The notes under the pieces are model-generated. The model worked only from the letters and a program-made list of their open reading frames with translations. It made no database searches and was not told where the DNA came from. This document shows, in pieces, positions 8,375-17,707 of a DNA stretch of 52,210 nt. The number at the start of each line of letters is the position of its first letter. Within the stretch, counting starts at the first letter, position 1. A program made the position numbers and the translations under genes. This DNA comes from a virus. The stretch spans positions 1 through 52,210 of the IMG/VR virus record IMGVR_UViG_3300044515_000086; one strand, written 5' to 3'.

Positions 8375-8952
8375 TTGGGCACTCGAATCGTCCCAAGCGC
8401 GCCGGTGAAGCCAGGCGCGGCGAGGTCCATGATGAGGTGCGTTCGATCGCCGCCGCGGTTGATCACGCTGTGCAGGACCTGATGGTTAAACCACCACAGC
8501 TCTCCTACGCCCATGTTGACCATTTCCTCTCCGCAGCGAAAGCGACAGTGAGGATTCGAGTCGAGTACTAAGTGGAAGCGCGCGAAATACCTTGCATACG
8601 CACCCTCATCGACGTGCGGTTTTATTGAGCCGCCGGCGTTTAAACGCACGAGCATGATGCGACCTATCTCTCGAGCCTTTAGGAAACCGACGATGCCACG
8701 AATCAGTTCGACGGTTGCCGGCAGGTTGTCGTTGACGCCAAAGTTGACGCACTCCAAGTTATCGAAGATGCCTTCGATTGAATCCGGTCCACGCATCACA
8801 ATGGTCTCGGTGTCGACGTGCGCCGACCCCTCATACTGCTGACGGATCTGCATGATCTTCCATAAATCTGGCTGCTTCGCTATCTCAGCGACCGCAGCAG
8901 CCACATCGACCGCGGTCATGAGTCGGTGAAAATTCGGATGCTGTTCACTCAT
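8371..8952 (-). CDS. Aspartyl/asparaginyl beta-hydroxylase-like 2-oxoglutarate dioxygenase
   Basis: 193 residues with the Fe(II) facial triad HVD (H113, D115) and a distal histidine in HSVINRG (H161). The following R170 in RTHLIMDL is placed to bind 2-oxoglutarate. Such enzymes hydroxylate Asp, Asn or other residues of proteins using O2 and 2-oxoglutarate. It overlaps both neighbours by 4 bp in the virion operon, so it is made together with ejection proteins. It may modify a virion or host protein; the substrate is unknown. Confidence 0.8.
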   Translation of the reverse strand: MSEQHPNFHRLMTAVDVAAAVAEIAKQPDLWKIMQIRQQYEGSAHVDTETIVMRGPDSIEGIFDNLECVNFGVNDNLPATVELIRGIVGFLKAREIGRIMLVRLNAGGSIKPHVDEGAYARYFARFHLVLDSNPHCRFRCGEEMVNMGVGELWWFNHQVLHSVINRGGDRTHLIMDLAAPGFTGALGTIRVPN

Positions 8953-11180
8953 TGCGCGGGCCTCGGTTGATCCGCCGCGCTCGAGGGGGCGAACTGCTTG
9001 CGCAGATCAATGGTGAGCGGCCCTTTACCATCGGGCCGTGTCATAGGTATCGGACCATCCATGATGGTGTAACGTCCGGAGCCCACGCTCCCGCCTGAAT
9101 CTCCTGCGCTGATATCGCCCTCGCGCAATCGGTAGCCTTGGATGCGATCGGCCCAATCATCGCCACCCCCTGACGCTTTGACGACCGCCGCTATGGCCTT
9201 ATTCACGTATCCCTTGAATTTGGTCGGGTCCATCCCGTCTGGCACTTTGACTTGGGCACCATTGAAATCGAGGGTGTTGCCGAGCGCGATCTTGAGCGCT
9301 TGCTTCTCGATCGTGTGGTTCGGGTCGCCTTTAAGATCCCCGGCTCCGGCGCGCAAGCCCGCGTCTGCCGCCTTGAACGCGGCAAAGTAAGCCTCTCCCA
9401 ACTGCGGCCGATCGCGAAATAAATCGTGGGCCTCTCGCATGAACTGATCGCGCAGCCCGGGATTGTTATTCGTGCCATCGGGTGGCATCGGAACCGTGCT
9501 CTTAAGTTCGCCCTTTTCTTGTTGTCCCGTGGTGGCCTTATTGGGATTGAGCAGCGAATCGCCCGACAGCATCAAAGACGCATCCTTGATTGTCGCCGCG
9601 TATTTCTGATCGAACCACATCGGCGTCGATGCGGGCGCACTGTTGCCCACCATCGAGCCTGCGATCGCGGTCACGGGCGAGTGCGGCGCGATCTGATGCA
9701 TGGAGTTCTGGTAAGCCTGGTCATCGTTCATCGCGCCCCGCAGGCTTACGAGCATCTGGGCGCGCTGTGAGGGCGCCGCACTGTCGAGCTGCGCTGAGAG
9801 TTGCGTCGCCTCCTGCGGCAGGAGCACTGAGGGCGTGATCGTGGGACCGTACTGCGTCCGCAGTGCCTTTAACGTCGCCATGCGATCTTGGATCTGTGCT
9901 TGAAACTGCGCTTTGGGATCCGGTGCTTCGGTACCGGTGTGTGCAGCACCTACCGAGCCCAGCGCTGCGGCGATTGGGGAGGCAGGGTTCAAGGCACTCA
10001 TGTCCAGGGGTTGCACCTCGGTGCCGTTGCGATTCGCCCCGAAGAGAAGCGGCGCCTTCTGCATCAGATTGACGTTTTGATTGACCGCCGTCTGAAGGCG
10101 GTTGAGATTCGCCCTATCGCGCAAGGTTCCACCTTGCTGGTCCAGCGCTTGAGCGCGCTGCTGCACGTAGGCGAGCTGCTGATCGATGGGTTGGTGCAGC
10201 ACCTGTTGCACATGCTGCTCATCTTTCAGACGCTGTTTAAAGTCGTCCGCGAACGAGGTGTCCTGCGTCACGCGCTGGGCCGTATCCCACATATCAGCCG
10301 ACAGCGGCACGCCGCTCGAGATCTGCTCATCGATGCGCCCGATCATCGATTGCGCTTTCGCCTCGCGCTTATCGGCCTCGTGATCCATGCGGTTCTGCAG
10401 GATCGATTGATCGTTCAAGACCGTGCGCAGCACCATGTTGCGTTTCTCGGTATCGAGCTTGCCGGCGTAGGCGCCGTCGGCATCGGTCAAGTCGTGCTGC
10501 AGCTCCTGCAGGTCCGGCATACTGTCCTTCGCTTCCATCGAGCGCTGCGTCGCTTGATTGAGCCAATTGCGGTCCTTGAAATTTTGGATCGCCTTGTCGA
10601 CCACTGGCGATGGGATCCCCGCGGCGAGCGCCTGCGGTCGATAGGCATCGATTTGAGAGTTGATCGACTCGATGTCGGCCTGCGGCATGCCGGCGAGCTT
10701 GCCGAGCGAGTTCAGTGTCGTATCGAAGTTATCGACGAAAGCCTGTTTCTTGCCAGTGTTCGCGATGCCCTGCACGGCGACCGCGCCGCCCAATGCGTTG
10801 CGCTTCATGCCGCGCTCGAGCAGCTCCTGGCCCATCGGGTCCAAACCCTGGATCTGCGGCGTTTGCTGTTTGCTATTCCAGTCATCGAAGGCCTTCGGTG
10901 CCTGATCCCAAGGCAGCTGTCCGGAGGCGACCTGCTCGCGGATCGCCTCGGTCTGCGTCTTCACCGCAAGCTCATGATCGATGAGCGAGGTCGAAGCCTG
11001 CGAGCGGGCGAAGTTCACATCCTGCTGATGCGCCTGGTCGCCAGCGCGCTCGAGCGTTTGCCCAAATCCTGCGATCGCCTCATCGACGCCGCGCGCAGAC
11101 TCATCGATGAACGGACGGCGATAGGATGGGTTCGGGACCGGCGTGGGCCCGAGCGCGGTGTAATCCGGGATCTGCGCCAT
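8949..11180 (-). CDS. Internal virion / ejection protein, 743 aa
   Basis: Large soluble, Gln- and Ala-rich, almost entirely helical protein with no membrane segment or enzyme motif. It lies between a small Gly/Ala-rich virion protein and the hydroxylase-like gene. In size and place it resembles the second of the ejected core proteins of podoviruses (T7 gp15-like position). The start is an ATG with weak SD, 6 bp from the previous stop. Assigned by synteny and composition, not by homology I can confirm. Confidence 0.6.
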   Translation of the reverse strand: MAQIPDYTALGPTPVPNPSYRRPFIDESARGVDEAIAGFGQTLERAGDQAHQQDVNFARSQASTSLIDHELAVKTQTEAIREQVASGQLPWDQAPKAFDDWNSKQQTPQIQGLDPMGQELLERGMKRNALGGAVAVQGIANTGKKQAFVDNFDTTLNSLGKLAGMPQADIESINSQIDAYRPQALAAGIPSPVVDKAIQNFKDRNWLNQATQRSMEAKDSMPDLQELQHDLTDADGAYAGKLDTEKRNMVLRTVLNDQSILQNRMDHEADKREAKAQSMIGRIDEQISSGVPLSADMWDTAQRVTQDTSFADDFKQRLKDEQHVQQVLHQPIDQQLAYVQQRAQALDQQGGTLRDRANLNRLQTAVNQNVNLMQKAPLLFGANRNGTEVQPLDMSALNPASPIAAALGSVGAAHTGTEAPDPKAQFQAQIQDRMATLKALRTQYGPTITPSVLLPQEATQLSAQLDSAAPSQRAQMLVSLRGAMNDDQAYQNSMHQIAPHSPVTAIAGSMVGNSAPASTPMWFDQKYAATIKDASLMLSGDSLLNPNKATTGQQEKGELKSTVPMPPDGTNNNPGLRDQFMREAHDLFRDRPQLGEAYFAAFKAADAGLRAGAGDLKGDPNHTIEKQALKIALGNTLDFNGAQVKVPDGMDPTKFKGYVNKAIAAVVKASGGGDDWADRIQGYRLREGDISAGDSGGSVGSGRYTIMDGPIPMTRPDGKGPLTIDLRKQFAPSSAADQPRPAQ

Positions 11181-11186
11181 GTGCGT

Positions 11187-11645
11187 TTAAGCCGTTGCGC
11201 CGTATTTATCGTAGAAGCTCGAGCCGCCCGAGAGCACGCTCGACATGCCGGAGATCCAACCGGATTTCACCGCATTCCTGCCTTCGGTGCGCATGCCGGT
11301 AGCGCGATAGTCAAGTTCATTGGCGCGGTCCTGGCCCTGATACAGCGAGGTGAGTGCGCGATATTCGCCTTCACCGCGAATGCCTCCCACGGTCGCGATA
11401 GCGCTTGTTCCCGTGGTCGTAAGGCCCGCCCCCGCGATCGACGCCCGAGCATTCGAGGCAACATAGGTCGCGCGCCGTCGGTCTTGAATCGCGCCTTGGA
11501 TACCGGAGGCGACCGACTGGCCGGCCTCCTGCTCGAGCTGCGCAGCTCCGGCGTCGAGCGCGCCCTTTTGCGCGTACCCGGACGAGACTTTGCCATAGGC
11601 GCTGATCGCCGTCCCAGCAAGAGAGATGGCAGCTGTTGCGCCCAT
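11187..11645 (-). CDS. Small internal virion protein (gp14-like position)
   Basis: 152 residues rich in Gly, Ala and Ser. An N-terminal hydrophobic segment (AAISLAGTAISAYG) is followed by Ala/Gln-rich helices. T7-like phages encode a small, amphipathic, membrane-active ejection protein right before two large ones, and this gene has the same place, size and composition. Role inferred from context. Confidence 0.6.
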   Translation of the reverse strand: MGATAAISLAGTAISAYGKVSSGYAQKGALDAGAAQLEQEAGQSVASGIQGAIQDRRRATYVASNARASIAGAGLTTTGTSAIATVGGIRGEGEYRALTSLYQGQDRANELDYRATGMRTEGRNAVKSGWISGMSSVLSGGSSFYDKYGATA

Positions 11646-11653
11646 GTGTGCTT

Positions 11654-12139
11654 CTACCTTTGGTCGAGCCGTTTGGCCCAGAGAGTGTCGACGAGCGCGT
11701 AGCCGTTACGCTTCAAGATCGAGTCCATCGGAAAGGCGGCTTTGGTGTGGTGATACACCACCTGCACGCCTTCCGCGGCGAGAGACTGATCGCTGTACGC
11801 AATCAAACGGCTGCCTGCGAAAATGCCGCGCCGCTCAGGGGAGATGAAGATCACATCTTGGACCGCCTGGATCGAGCCCATGTAGTGCGGGTTCCTGTTC
11901 ACAATGTGCCCGACGTAGCCGACGAGCTCCCCATCCACGCGCGCACTGAAGCAGCGCAGCTTCCCGAGTTCATCCGCCTTCTCGTACATGGGCCAGTCGA
12001 TGTCCAGCGCAATGTCCTTAAAATGGGCGATCTCGTGGTAGTGGCGCTCGAGCAGCTCCTCGAGGCGGCCGCCATCGCGGATGGCACTTAAAGTCTCGCG
12101 CGCGAATTGCGGCGCGCTGCGAGAATAAGTGTCAGCCAC
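11654..12139 (-). CDS. GNAT-family N-acetyltransferase
   Basis: 161 residues. The central strand VQDVIFISPERRG is followed by the acetyl-CoA loop and helix (GIFAGSRLIAYSD), and the C-terminal half holds VVYHHTKA and the terminal motif DSILKRNGYALVDTLW. This is the standard GNAT order at about single-domain length. It overlaps the nozzle-like gene by 8 bp, so it belongs to the virion operon. Acetyltransferases at this site recur in podovirus genomes; the substrate is unknown. Confidence 0.8.
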   Translation of the reverse strand: MADTYSRSAPQFARETLSAIRDGGRLEELLERHYHEIAHFKDIALDIDWPMYEKADELGKLRCFSARVDGELVGYVGHIVNRNPHYMGSIQAVQDVIFISPERRGIFAGSRLIAYSDQSLAAEGVQVVYHHTKAAFPMDSILKRNGYALVDTLWAKRLDQR

Positions 12140-14912
12140 TGGTGGTCATCTCCGTGGTGAAGGCCAGACAGGTGCAGGGCCGCGGTGACGCGGCCTGCAG
12201 GCACACGCGCGAATCGGTCGACCAGATATCGTTGAAGGCGCCCATCTGTTGATCGTAGTCAACGAGGATCGCATTGAGGTCGGGCATGCCATTCGCGAGT
12301 ACCGGCAAGTCCGATTGCGGCAAGTCATCCAGGTGCTGAAAATCATTGCCGATCTTGATGCCCTGCGCGTGAGTGTTCTGCAGGATCAAGCCCAGCGCAT
12401 TGATGCGCTTCGGCTGATTGAGGGGCGTGCCGAGGGCGGCCGCGAAACTCTGCTTCATCGACTTCCACTGCGCGGTGTAGGGAAGTCCGACGATCGCATT
12501 GGTGATCGGGAAGGCCTCGCCGCCCTGATTGATGCCGCCGATGGACCCGGTCGCATCGACGACATAGAGCCCTAAGTCAAGGCCCACGGTGTTGCCAGCT
12601 GCGTCGACATACGGGTCCACCGTGTTCCAACCCCAGAGGCACACCGTCTCCCCGATGAGCCAGCTAAGCTCGCCCGTAATCGCGGTGACGGGCGTCGCAC
12701 CGTTATTCCACGCGAGGTGCGCATCCGAGACCTTGGCGATCGGCGTGCCCACGCATTCACCTTCCATTGCCCATTTCTCATGGAACCGCACCGTCTGCCC
12801 GTTGATCACGCGACGCACGGTGTAATAAACCTGATCCTCCGCCTGGCCCGACCCCGGTAGCACCGTGACATCCTCGACGAACCCGGCGCCGCCCCGGCTG
12901 CTCGCCGGCGTGATGCCAAGCCAGCAGGTGACGTTCTCGGTGGTGTCGTACACCATGACGCCGGCGCTGCCATCCTTGCGCACGCAGTGAATGCGGGTAT
13001 CAGGCTTGCGCTGGATCGCGATCTGCACGATGCCGGCGCTGTTGAAGTCCGGGACCAGCAGGGTGAGCTCGGTCGATTTGTAGCTGTAGGTGTAGACATC
13101 CAAGTCGAGCGTGAAGAGGCGCTGGCCAGTGACCTGCACGAACACGGCCGAGCGATCCATCTGCACCACATTCACATTTGCCGAGCCTTGCGTGGATCCG
13201 GTCATGACGTTGAAATTGGTCGGAGTTACGGGATCGCCAAGGTAAGTCGAGCGGACCGAGGTCTCCTGGGAGGCGGTCCCGACAACGAGCTGCTGCAGGC
13301 CGATCGCCCAATAGATGTTATCGACCGGGCCTGAATCGAGCTGCCCGATGATGGGCGCCGAGCCTCCGATTATCGTGTCATCGAAATTGTTAAAGTCATC
13401 CGACACCGAGCCGAAGACCCCGGTGCCGAACCACCACAAACGGCCGCCCCACAGCATCGGCGTGGCAGGATAGCCGCGAAATTGCGACCAGGATTCCTCG
13501 GACCAGTTAGACGTCGCAGCCGTTCCCCCTAAGTCCTCGAGCACAGCCGCATTCACGAGCAAGTTGCTGGTGTAGCCGGTGATGCGCGCGATGCCGGTGA
13601 TGCTCCCTTGAGGGATCGAAAGCGACACCAGCGTGGCACCAGAGGTGTAGTTTCCGGTCTCGAACCCTAAGCGGTAGTAGATGCTGTCGTTATTGTTGCC
13701 GTCGTTGAACGTGGCAACGAATGCCATATTCCAAGTTTGTCCAGCGACATCGATCCAGGGACCTGCATTCGTGCCCACCGAATACTGCAGCTGCACGACG
13801 CCGACGAAACCGCCGCCAATGCTGATGTTGATGGTCCGCTGCGCGCCGACGCCAGTGACCAAGATCGAGTTCGTGAATGTGTTGGCCGCGGCCAAGATGC
13901 TTTGCACCAGTTGACCCGCGGAGATGATGCGAAAAAGCGCGCCAACCTGTCCAGGCTTGAAAAGCGGCTTATTCGCGGTGAGCGTGATATTGCCGGTGAT
14001 CGCACTCGGTGCGATGGTGACATTCGTCACATTGATGGGACGAAACGGCCCGGCCGTGCAGGTTTGCGTGTAGTCGACGATCGACCAGGAATCAACCGCG
14101 CGCCGCTCGATCTGCTGCTGCGGGTAGCCGTTGGCGCCAACGAACATGACATCCCCCGACTGAGTCCAGCGCAGCCTGTAGAGATCCGTCGTCTGCCAGG
14201 GAGTCGGCAGCGTCAAAATCCCAGCAGGCTCGATGTTGCAGGACGCGAGGATCGAGGCGGATTGCCCTGCGTTCTCGAAGCGCACCCAGAAGTTCGGGCC
14301 GCCAGGCAGGAGCGCCAAGGAATGCGTGCCGGTAAAAAGGGTGGTCTCGTTAATGAGCAAGTCATCGCCTTGGGATGTGCCGCAGCGAAACGTGATGGGG
14401 CCCGTGGCAACGACGATACGCAGTGCGTGGCGCGTGAGCTCAGAGCCAAGCGCCACACTGATCTCTTGATCGATGATTGCATTATTGCTGCCCGTGCCGA
14501 CGAGTGATGCCTGCCCGTTGGCCACCCAGCTCGCGACAGCCCCCGCTTCGCTACTGTCGGTCCAGCCGGCGAGACTTCCTATGAACGAGCCGTTCGTTAC
14601 CGCCGTTGCGACAAAACTGCGCGTGATCAGATTATCGTTGACCCAAACTCGTGAGAGGCCTTGCGTGACCTCGATGCGCGCGGTGTCGGTCGCCCCGAAA
14701 ATAAAGGGGATCGTCTTCGCCTGATTGTTGCCGGCGGTGTTGCCGGTATAGGCCCAGCCCGGGCGCAGCATCATCGATCCTAAGACCCGCGCCATCCAGT
14801 TGTTCATGCTCTGCGCCGCCATGCGATAGCGCGCAAGATCCAGGCGCGCCAGCCCAAGCGTGGAGAGCACGCCGCGGTTAAAGGCGAGCGTGGCGGAGGT
14901 TTCTTTAGGCAT
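12132..14912 (-). CDS. Tail nozzle-like protein (T7 gp12 / tail tubular protein B position), 926 aa
   Basis: Large beta-rich protein starting with a motif typical of this podovirus group: R.AAQ.MNNW..RVLGSMMLRPG.AY. Further features are PFIFG near residue 70 and a repeated strand-turn composition suited to a beta-propeller or tail tube. It directly follows the adaptor candidate, as tail tube A and B genes do in T7-like phages. It would form the distal DNA conduit of the short tail. Moderately sure of the class, less of the exact equivalence. Confidence 0.7.
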   Translation of the reverse strand: MPKETSATLAFNRGVLSTLGLARLDLARYRMAAQSMNNWMARVLGSMMLRPGWAYTGNTAGNNQAKTIPFIFGATDTARIEVTQGLSRVWVNDNLITRSFVATAVTNGSFIGSLAGWTDSSEAGAVASWVANGQASLVGTGSNNAIIDQEISVALGSELTRHALRIVVATGPITFRCGTSQGDDLLINETTLFTGTHSLALLPGGPNFWVRFENAGQSASILASCNIEPAGILTLPTPWQTTDLYRLRWTQSGDVMFVGANGYPQQQIERRAVDSWSIVDYTQTCTAGPFRPINVTNVTIAPSAITGNITLTANKPLFKPGQVGALFRIISAGQLVQSILAAANTFTNSILVTGVGAQRTINISIGGGFVGVVQLQYSVGTNAGPWIDVAGQTWNMAFVATFNDGNNNDSIYYRLGFETGNYTSGATLVSLSIPQGSITGIARITGYTSNLLVNAAVLEDLGGTAATSNWSEESWSQFRGYPATPMLWGGRLWWFGTGVFGSVSDDFNNFDDTIIGGSAPIIGQLDSGPVDNIYWAIGLQQLVVGTASQETSVRSTYLGDPVTPTNFNVMTGSTQGSANVNVVQMDRSAVFVQVTGQRLFTLDLDVYTYSYKSTELTLLVPDFNSAGIVQIAIQRKPDTRIHCVRKDGSAGVMVYDTTENVTCWLGITPASSRGGAGFVEDVTVLPGSGQAEDQVYYTVRRVINGQTVRFHEKWAMEGECVGTPIAKVSDAHLAWNNGATPVTAITGELSWLIGETVCLWGWNTVDPYVDAAGNTVGLDLGLYVVDATGSIGGINQGGEAFPITNAIVGLPYTAQWKSMKQSFAAALGTPLNQPKRINALGLILQNTHAQGIKIGNDFQHLDDLPQSDLPVLANGMPDLNAILVDYDQQMGAFNDIWSTDSRVCLQAASPRPCTCLAFTTEMTTSG

Positions 14913-14916
14913 TTAC

Positions 14917-15645
14917 CTATCCGTAGAAGCTGTACGGATTCCCGCGCTCAAGACTCTGGCGGCGACCATGGCGTGCCTGGCGCCACATCCCGGGCGGCAA
15001 CATCGCGGTGGCCTCGTTCATGGCGTCAGTCGACTTGGCTTTCTTGAGGAACATGTCGCGCCGCTTCTCGACGTCCAGGCGCTTCTTCTCATCGCTGGTG
15101 ACGCGAATGCAGATTGCCTCCGCGAAATAGAGTTCCACGTAGCGCTGGAAATTATCCGGCCACATCCCCATGTTCATGCCCCAGCCAGCGTCATCCGAGA
15201 CGTACTTGACGAAAAGCACCTGCAGGTCGCAGTAGAAATGGCTGCCCTCATCCGTGTATTGCAGGAGCGGGGTGGAAAAGTACGGATCGGTACATACCAT
15301 CATCCAACGCACCCAGTCGGGTGGAAGCTCGAACGCGCACTGATAGCCAAAAGGCGGCGCGATGGCCGGATCGAAATTCCATTGCACGCCGCGGCCGGCG
15401 AAGTTCCACAGACCCATCGAGAGGCAGCTGCGTACGCCGCCGCGATTCCAGATGTCATCGAGCGCACGGCGCGATTCGCGGTTCTCGGTCGAAAAGGTTG
15501 CGCCCAGGCTTTCCGGCTGCAGCACGCGCTCGCCGATCGCGGTACAGGCGCCATTGTAAATCGAGAGCTGCGTCGCCCTCGCCCCGCTCGTGGGAGGGCC
15601 GCCAAACCCAGAGGAGCCAAAGGCAAAACCGCTCGGTGTACTCAT
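14917..15645 (-). CDS. Tail adaptor-like protein (T7 gp11 / tail tubular protein A position)
   Basis: 242 residues from the chosen start. It contains an early segment typical of head-tail adaptors (LSIYNGACTAIGER, then NRESRRALDDIWNRGG) and the FELPPDWVRW motif. These proteins join the portal to the tail tube. The ATG at 15645 is chosen because GAGGG lies 8 bases upstream; an in-frame start at 15708 would overlap the next upstream gene and has no SD. It precedes the nozzle-like gene by 4 bp. Confidence 0.75.
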   Translation of the reverse strand: MSTPSGFAFGSSGFGGPPTSGARATQLSIYNGACTAIGERVLQPESLGATFSTENRESRRALDDIWNRGGVRSCLSMGLWNFAGRGVQWNFDPAIAPPFGYQCAFELPPDWVRWMMVCTDPYFSTPLLQYTDEGSHFYCDLQVLFVKYVSDDAGWGMNMGMWPDNFQRYVELYFAEAICIRVTSDEKKRLDVEKRRDMFLKKAKSTDAMNEATAMLPPGMWRQARHGRRQSLERGNPYSFYG

Positions 15646-15664
15646 GGTAATACCCTCACGTTGT

Positions 15665-17086
15665 TCAATGCGATGTCCATGCGGTGCCGTTGCAATAGAC
15701 CGGAACACTCACCGCGCCGCTGCCGGTGAGAGTGGCGTTATAGGTCGGGGACGTCGCATCCGAGACCGCGTAAAGCGCACCCTTATTGCCCGCGGCGCAA
15801 GCGGGAAGGGAGGCGACCGTGGTCACAGGCAGTTGCAGCAGGGCACTGGCTGTGATCTTGGATGCGACGATGGTGAGAGTTCCGTCGCTCGCTCCAGTGC
15901 CACCGGATACCGTGAGCGATGCATCACCGCCTGCGTGACCGCTCGAATGCAACACCAGCGGAGATGACGCGGCGGACGTCAAGTTGCCGATATCGGTTTG
16001 ACCGGCGAAGTTCACATTGAAATTGAGCGAGCGGATGAAGTTGCCGCCGGTCATGATGGCAGTGTCTTGAAACACATTGCCCGTGGTTTGGGTGCTTAGG
16101 AAACCGCCTGAAGGATCGGGACCGCCTTCAGCGCTCCCCAGTACGTGATATCCATATGTCCACCCACCTGAACCGCCGCCGCCGCGCGCGATGAAGGCGC
16201 TGTTCGCTCTGGCGGTAGCGAGATTGACCGAGTCGTAGCCCCACGAGAGATTCGTGCTCGCGGTCGGAGAGTTATCTATCGTTCCCAGTTCGATGCCCGC
16301 CGAGGCAGTCGCTTGACTGGAGGACGTTAGAATCGCGTTGATGTTCATCCCCCATATCTTTATGTTGGGATTGACGATGACGTTAGGGCCGGACGGAGTT
16401 TGGCCAGCTGCGGTATTGCCCTGCTGAAACCATCCGGACACCGTGAGCGAGGTGCCGTTCAGTGCCCATCCGGTAATCGTGCCGGTGTAGAACGTCGCAT
16501 CTGACGTATTGACCAGCATCCCCACTTTAAATTTGGCGAGCTGTGGGCTCGTGAAGGGAGTCGTCGGCACAAAGGTTGTGGTGGTGAAGGTGCCTGGTAC
16601 ATTGGCCACGGCCGGCGGCGCGGTGATGTCCATATAGCAGCCGACCATATCCCGCCCGGAGTAGGTCGCTACGGCTGACGGTGTGCCGAATGTACCCATG
16701 ACTTGCGGGATGTGTGTCGAGTTCGTGACTTGAGAGCAGCCAATCGCATTGGCACCGAACCCAAAGGTGAAGGGATTCGTGCCAATCAGCTGCGCGACGG
16801 TAACTGGCCCGCTAAAGACCGGCGAGGCAGTTGTGGGGATATTGATTCCATTGAGTGTCGCTGTGCCGCTGAACGCGGGCGAAGCGGTGGTCGGCACGCT
16901 CACCCCGTTCAGCGTCATCACGCCTGTGAAGCCGGGATTGGCGACATCGGCCTTACTTTGCCATGCAGCTGTCCACTGCCCCGTGCTCCAAACCTGTCCT
17001 TGAGTGATGGTGCCGCCGTTCGGCACCGACTGGGCGAACGCCACCGCGCCGATGAGGGTACAGAGCGCCGCCAATAGTATTTTCAT
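15665..17086 (-). CDS. Fibre/spike-like structural protein with signal peptide
   Basis: 473 residues. The N-terminus MKILLAALCTLIGAVAFAQ is a classic secretion signal with an A-x-A-type cleavage site, which is unusual for a virion protein. Two near-identical repeats follow (TLNGVSVPTTASPAFSG and TLNGINIPTTASPVFSG), then a beta-rich Gly/Thr/Ser body and a C-terminal LPACAAGNKGALYAVSDA segment typical of fibres. The ATG at 17086 overlaps the previous stop (ATGA). It may be a fibre, a spike or an exported surface protein. Confidence 0.6.
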   Translation of the reverse strand: MKILLAALCTLIGAVAFAQSVPNGGTITQGQVWSTGQWTAAWQSKADVANPGFTGVMTLNGVSVPTTASPAFSGTATLNGINIPTTASPVFSGPVTVAQLIGTNPFTFGFGANAIGCSQVTNSTHIPQVMGTFGTPSAVATYSGRDMVGCYMDITAPPAVANVPGTFTTTTFVPTTPFTSPQLAKFKVGMLVNTSDATFYTGTITGWALNGTSLTVSGWFQQGNTAAGQTPSGPNVIVNPNIKIWGMNINAILTSSSQATASAGIELGTIDNSPTASTNLSWGYDSVNLATARANSAFIARGGGGSGGWTYGYHVLGSAEGGPDPSGGFLSTQTTGNVFQDTAIMTGGNFIRSLNFNVNFAGQTDIGNLTSAASSPLVLHSSGHAGGDASLTVSGGTGASDGTLTIVASKITASALLQLPVTTVASLPACAAGNKGALYAVSDATSPTYNATLTGSGAVSVPVYCNGTAWTSH

Positions 17087-17622
17087 GCGGCGATACTCTT
17101 GGCGTAGCTCGAGAGCCACGAATAGGCGTCCCCCTCGGCATTGTGCTTGTCGCTTAAGACCTTGCCATCAACGTCTCGAACGATGCGCCACTTCGAGAAA
17201 ATGCCCCCGTAGTTCACCGTGTGCCCGGGCAAGAACACGATCTTGTGAGCCTGCAGGCCGCCTAACTTCGTGATGAAGCGCTTGCCATCTTCGGTCGTCT
17301 TGAACACGACGCGCGCCCAGTTAACGCCGGCATCGACGACGATGAGTTCACCCTGCCACTTCAGATCCTCCGCGGTCACGGTGAGTTCGACATTGCCCTG
17401 CAGCTTCGCCGCCTGAAAAGTCGCCGCAAGATGCGACCAGTAGGCGACCGGCAAAATGTCATCCGGTTCGACACCGCTCTGCACGGTGACATCGAATTTT
17501 GCGGTGTTGTGCTCGGACTGCTTCATCCGATCCACCGTGATCTGCGGCACGAGACGCGCCGCCTTCTCGTCCTCTGCCGCGCGCGGTGCTGCTGCTTGCG
17601 GCTGCTGTTTGGCTTCGCTCAT
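17083..17622 (-). CDS. Hypothetical virion-operon protein, 179 aa
   Basis: An Ala/Gln-rich N-terminus of about 30 residues (disordered) is followed by a compact alpha/beta domain (about 35-179) with no family I recognise. The ATG at 17622 follows GGAG by 8 bases. A longer reading to 17745 is rejected because it crosses a terminator. It sits between the capsid cluster and the tail genes, so a head-completion or connector role is possible. Confidence 0.6.
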   Translation of the reverse strand: MSEAKQQPQAAAPRAAEDEKAARLVPQITVDRMKQSEHNTAKFDVTVQSGVEPDDILPVAYWSHLAATFQAAKLQGNVELTVTAEDLKWQGELIVVDAGVNWARVVFKTTEDGKRFITKLGGLQAHKIVFLPGHTVNYGGIFSKWRIVRDVDGKVLSDKHNAEGDAYSWLSSYAKSIAA

Positions 17623-17646
17623 TGTTATCTCCGTTCGATAGGTTGC

Positions 17647-17678
17647 AAAAAAAAGGGCCGGCGGTATGAGCGCCAGCC
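17647..17678 (-). terminator. Rho-independent terminator downstream of the capsid cluster
   Basis: On the minus strand the arm GGCTGGCG (17678-17671) pairs with CGCCGGCC (17663-17656, one G-U pair) across a 7-base loop and is followed by a run of eight T (17654-17647). It lies between the small head protein gene and the 179-aa gene, so it would lower tail-gene expression relative to capsid genes. Confidence 0.8.
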
Positions 17679-17707
17679 CCAGCACTTGAAAAATGCTCGA
17701 AGTCGAC

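Noticed and set aside
9888-11702. 604-codon plus-strand open frame
   Set aside because: It is antisense to the 743-aa ejection-protein and small virion genes, with Arg/His/Leu-rich composition typical of a GC-rich shadow frame and no SD or motif.
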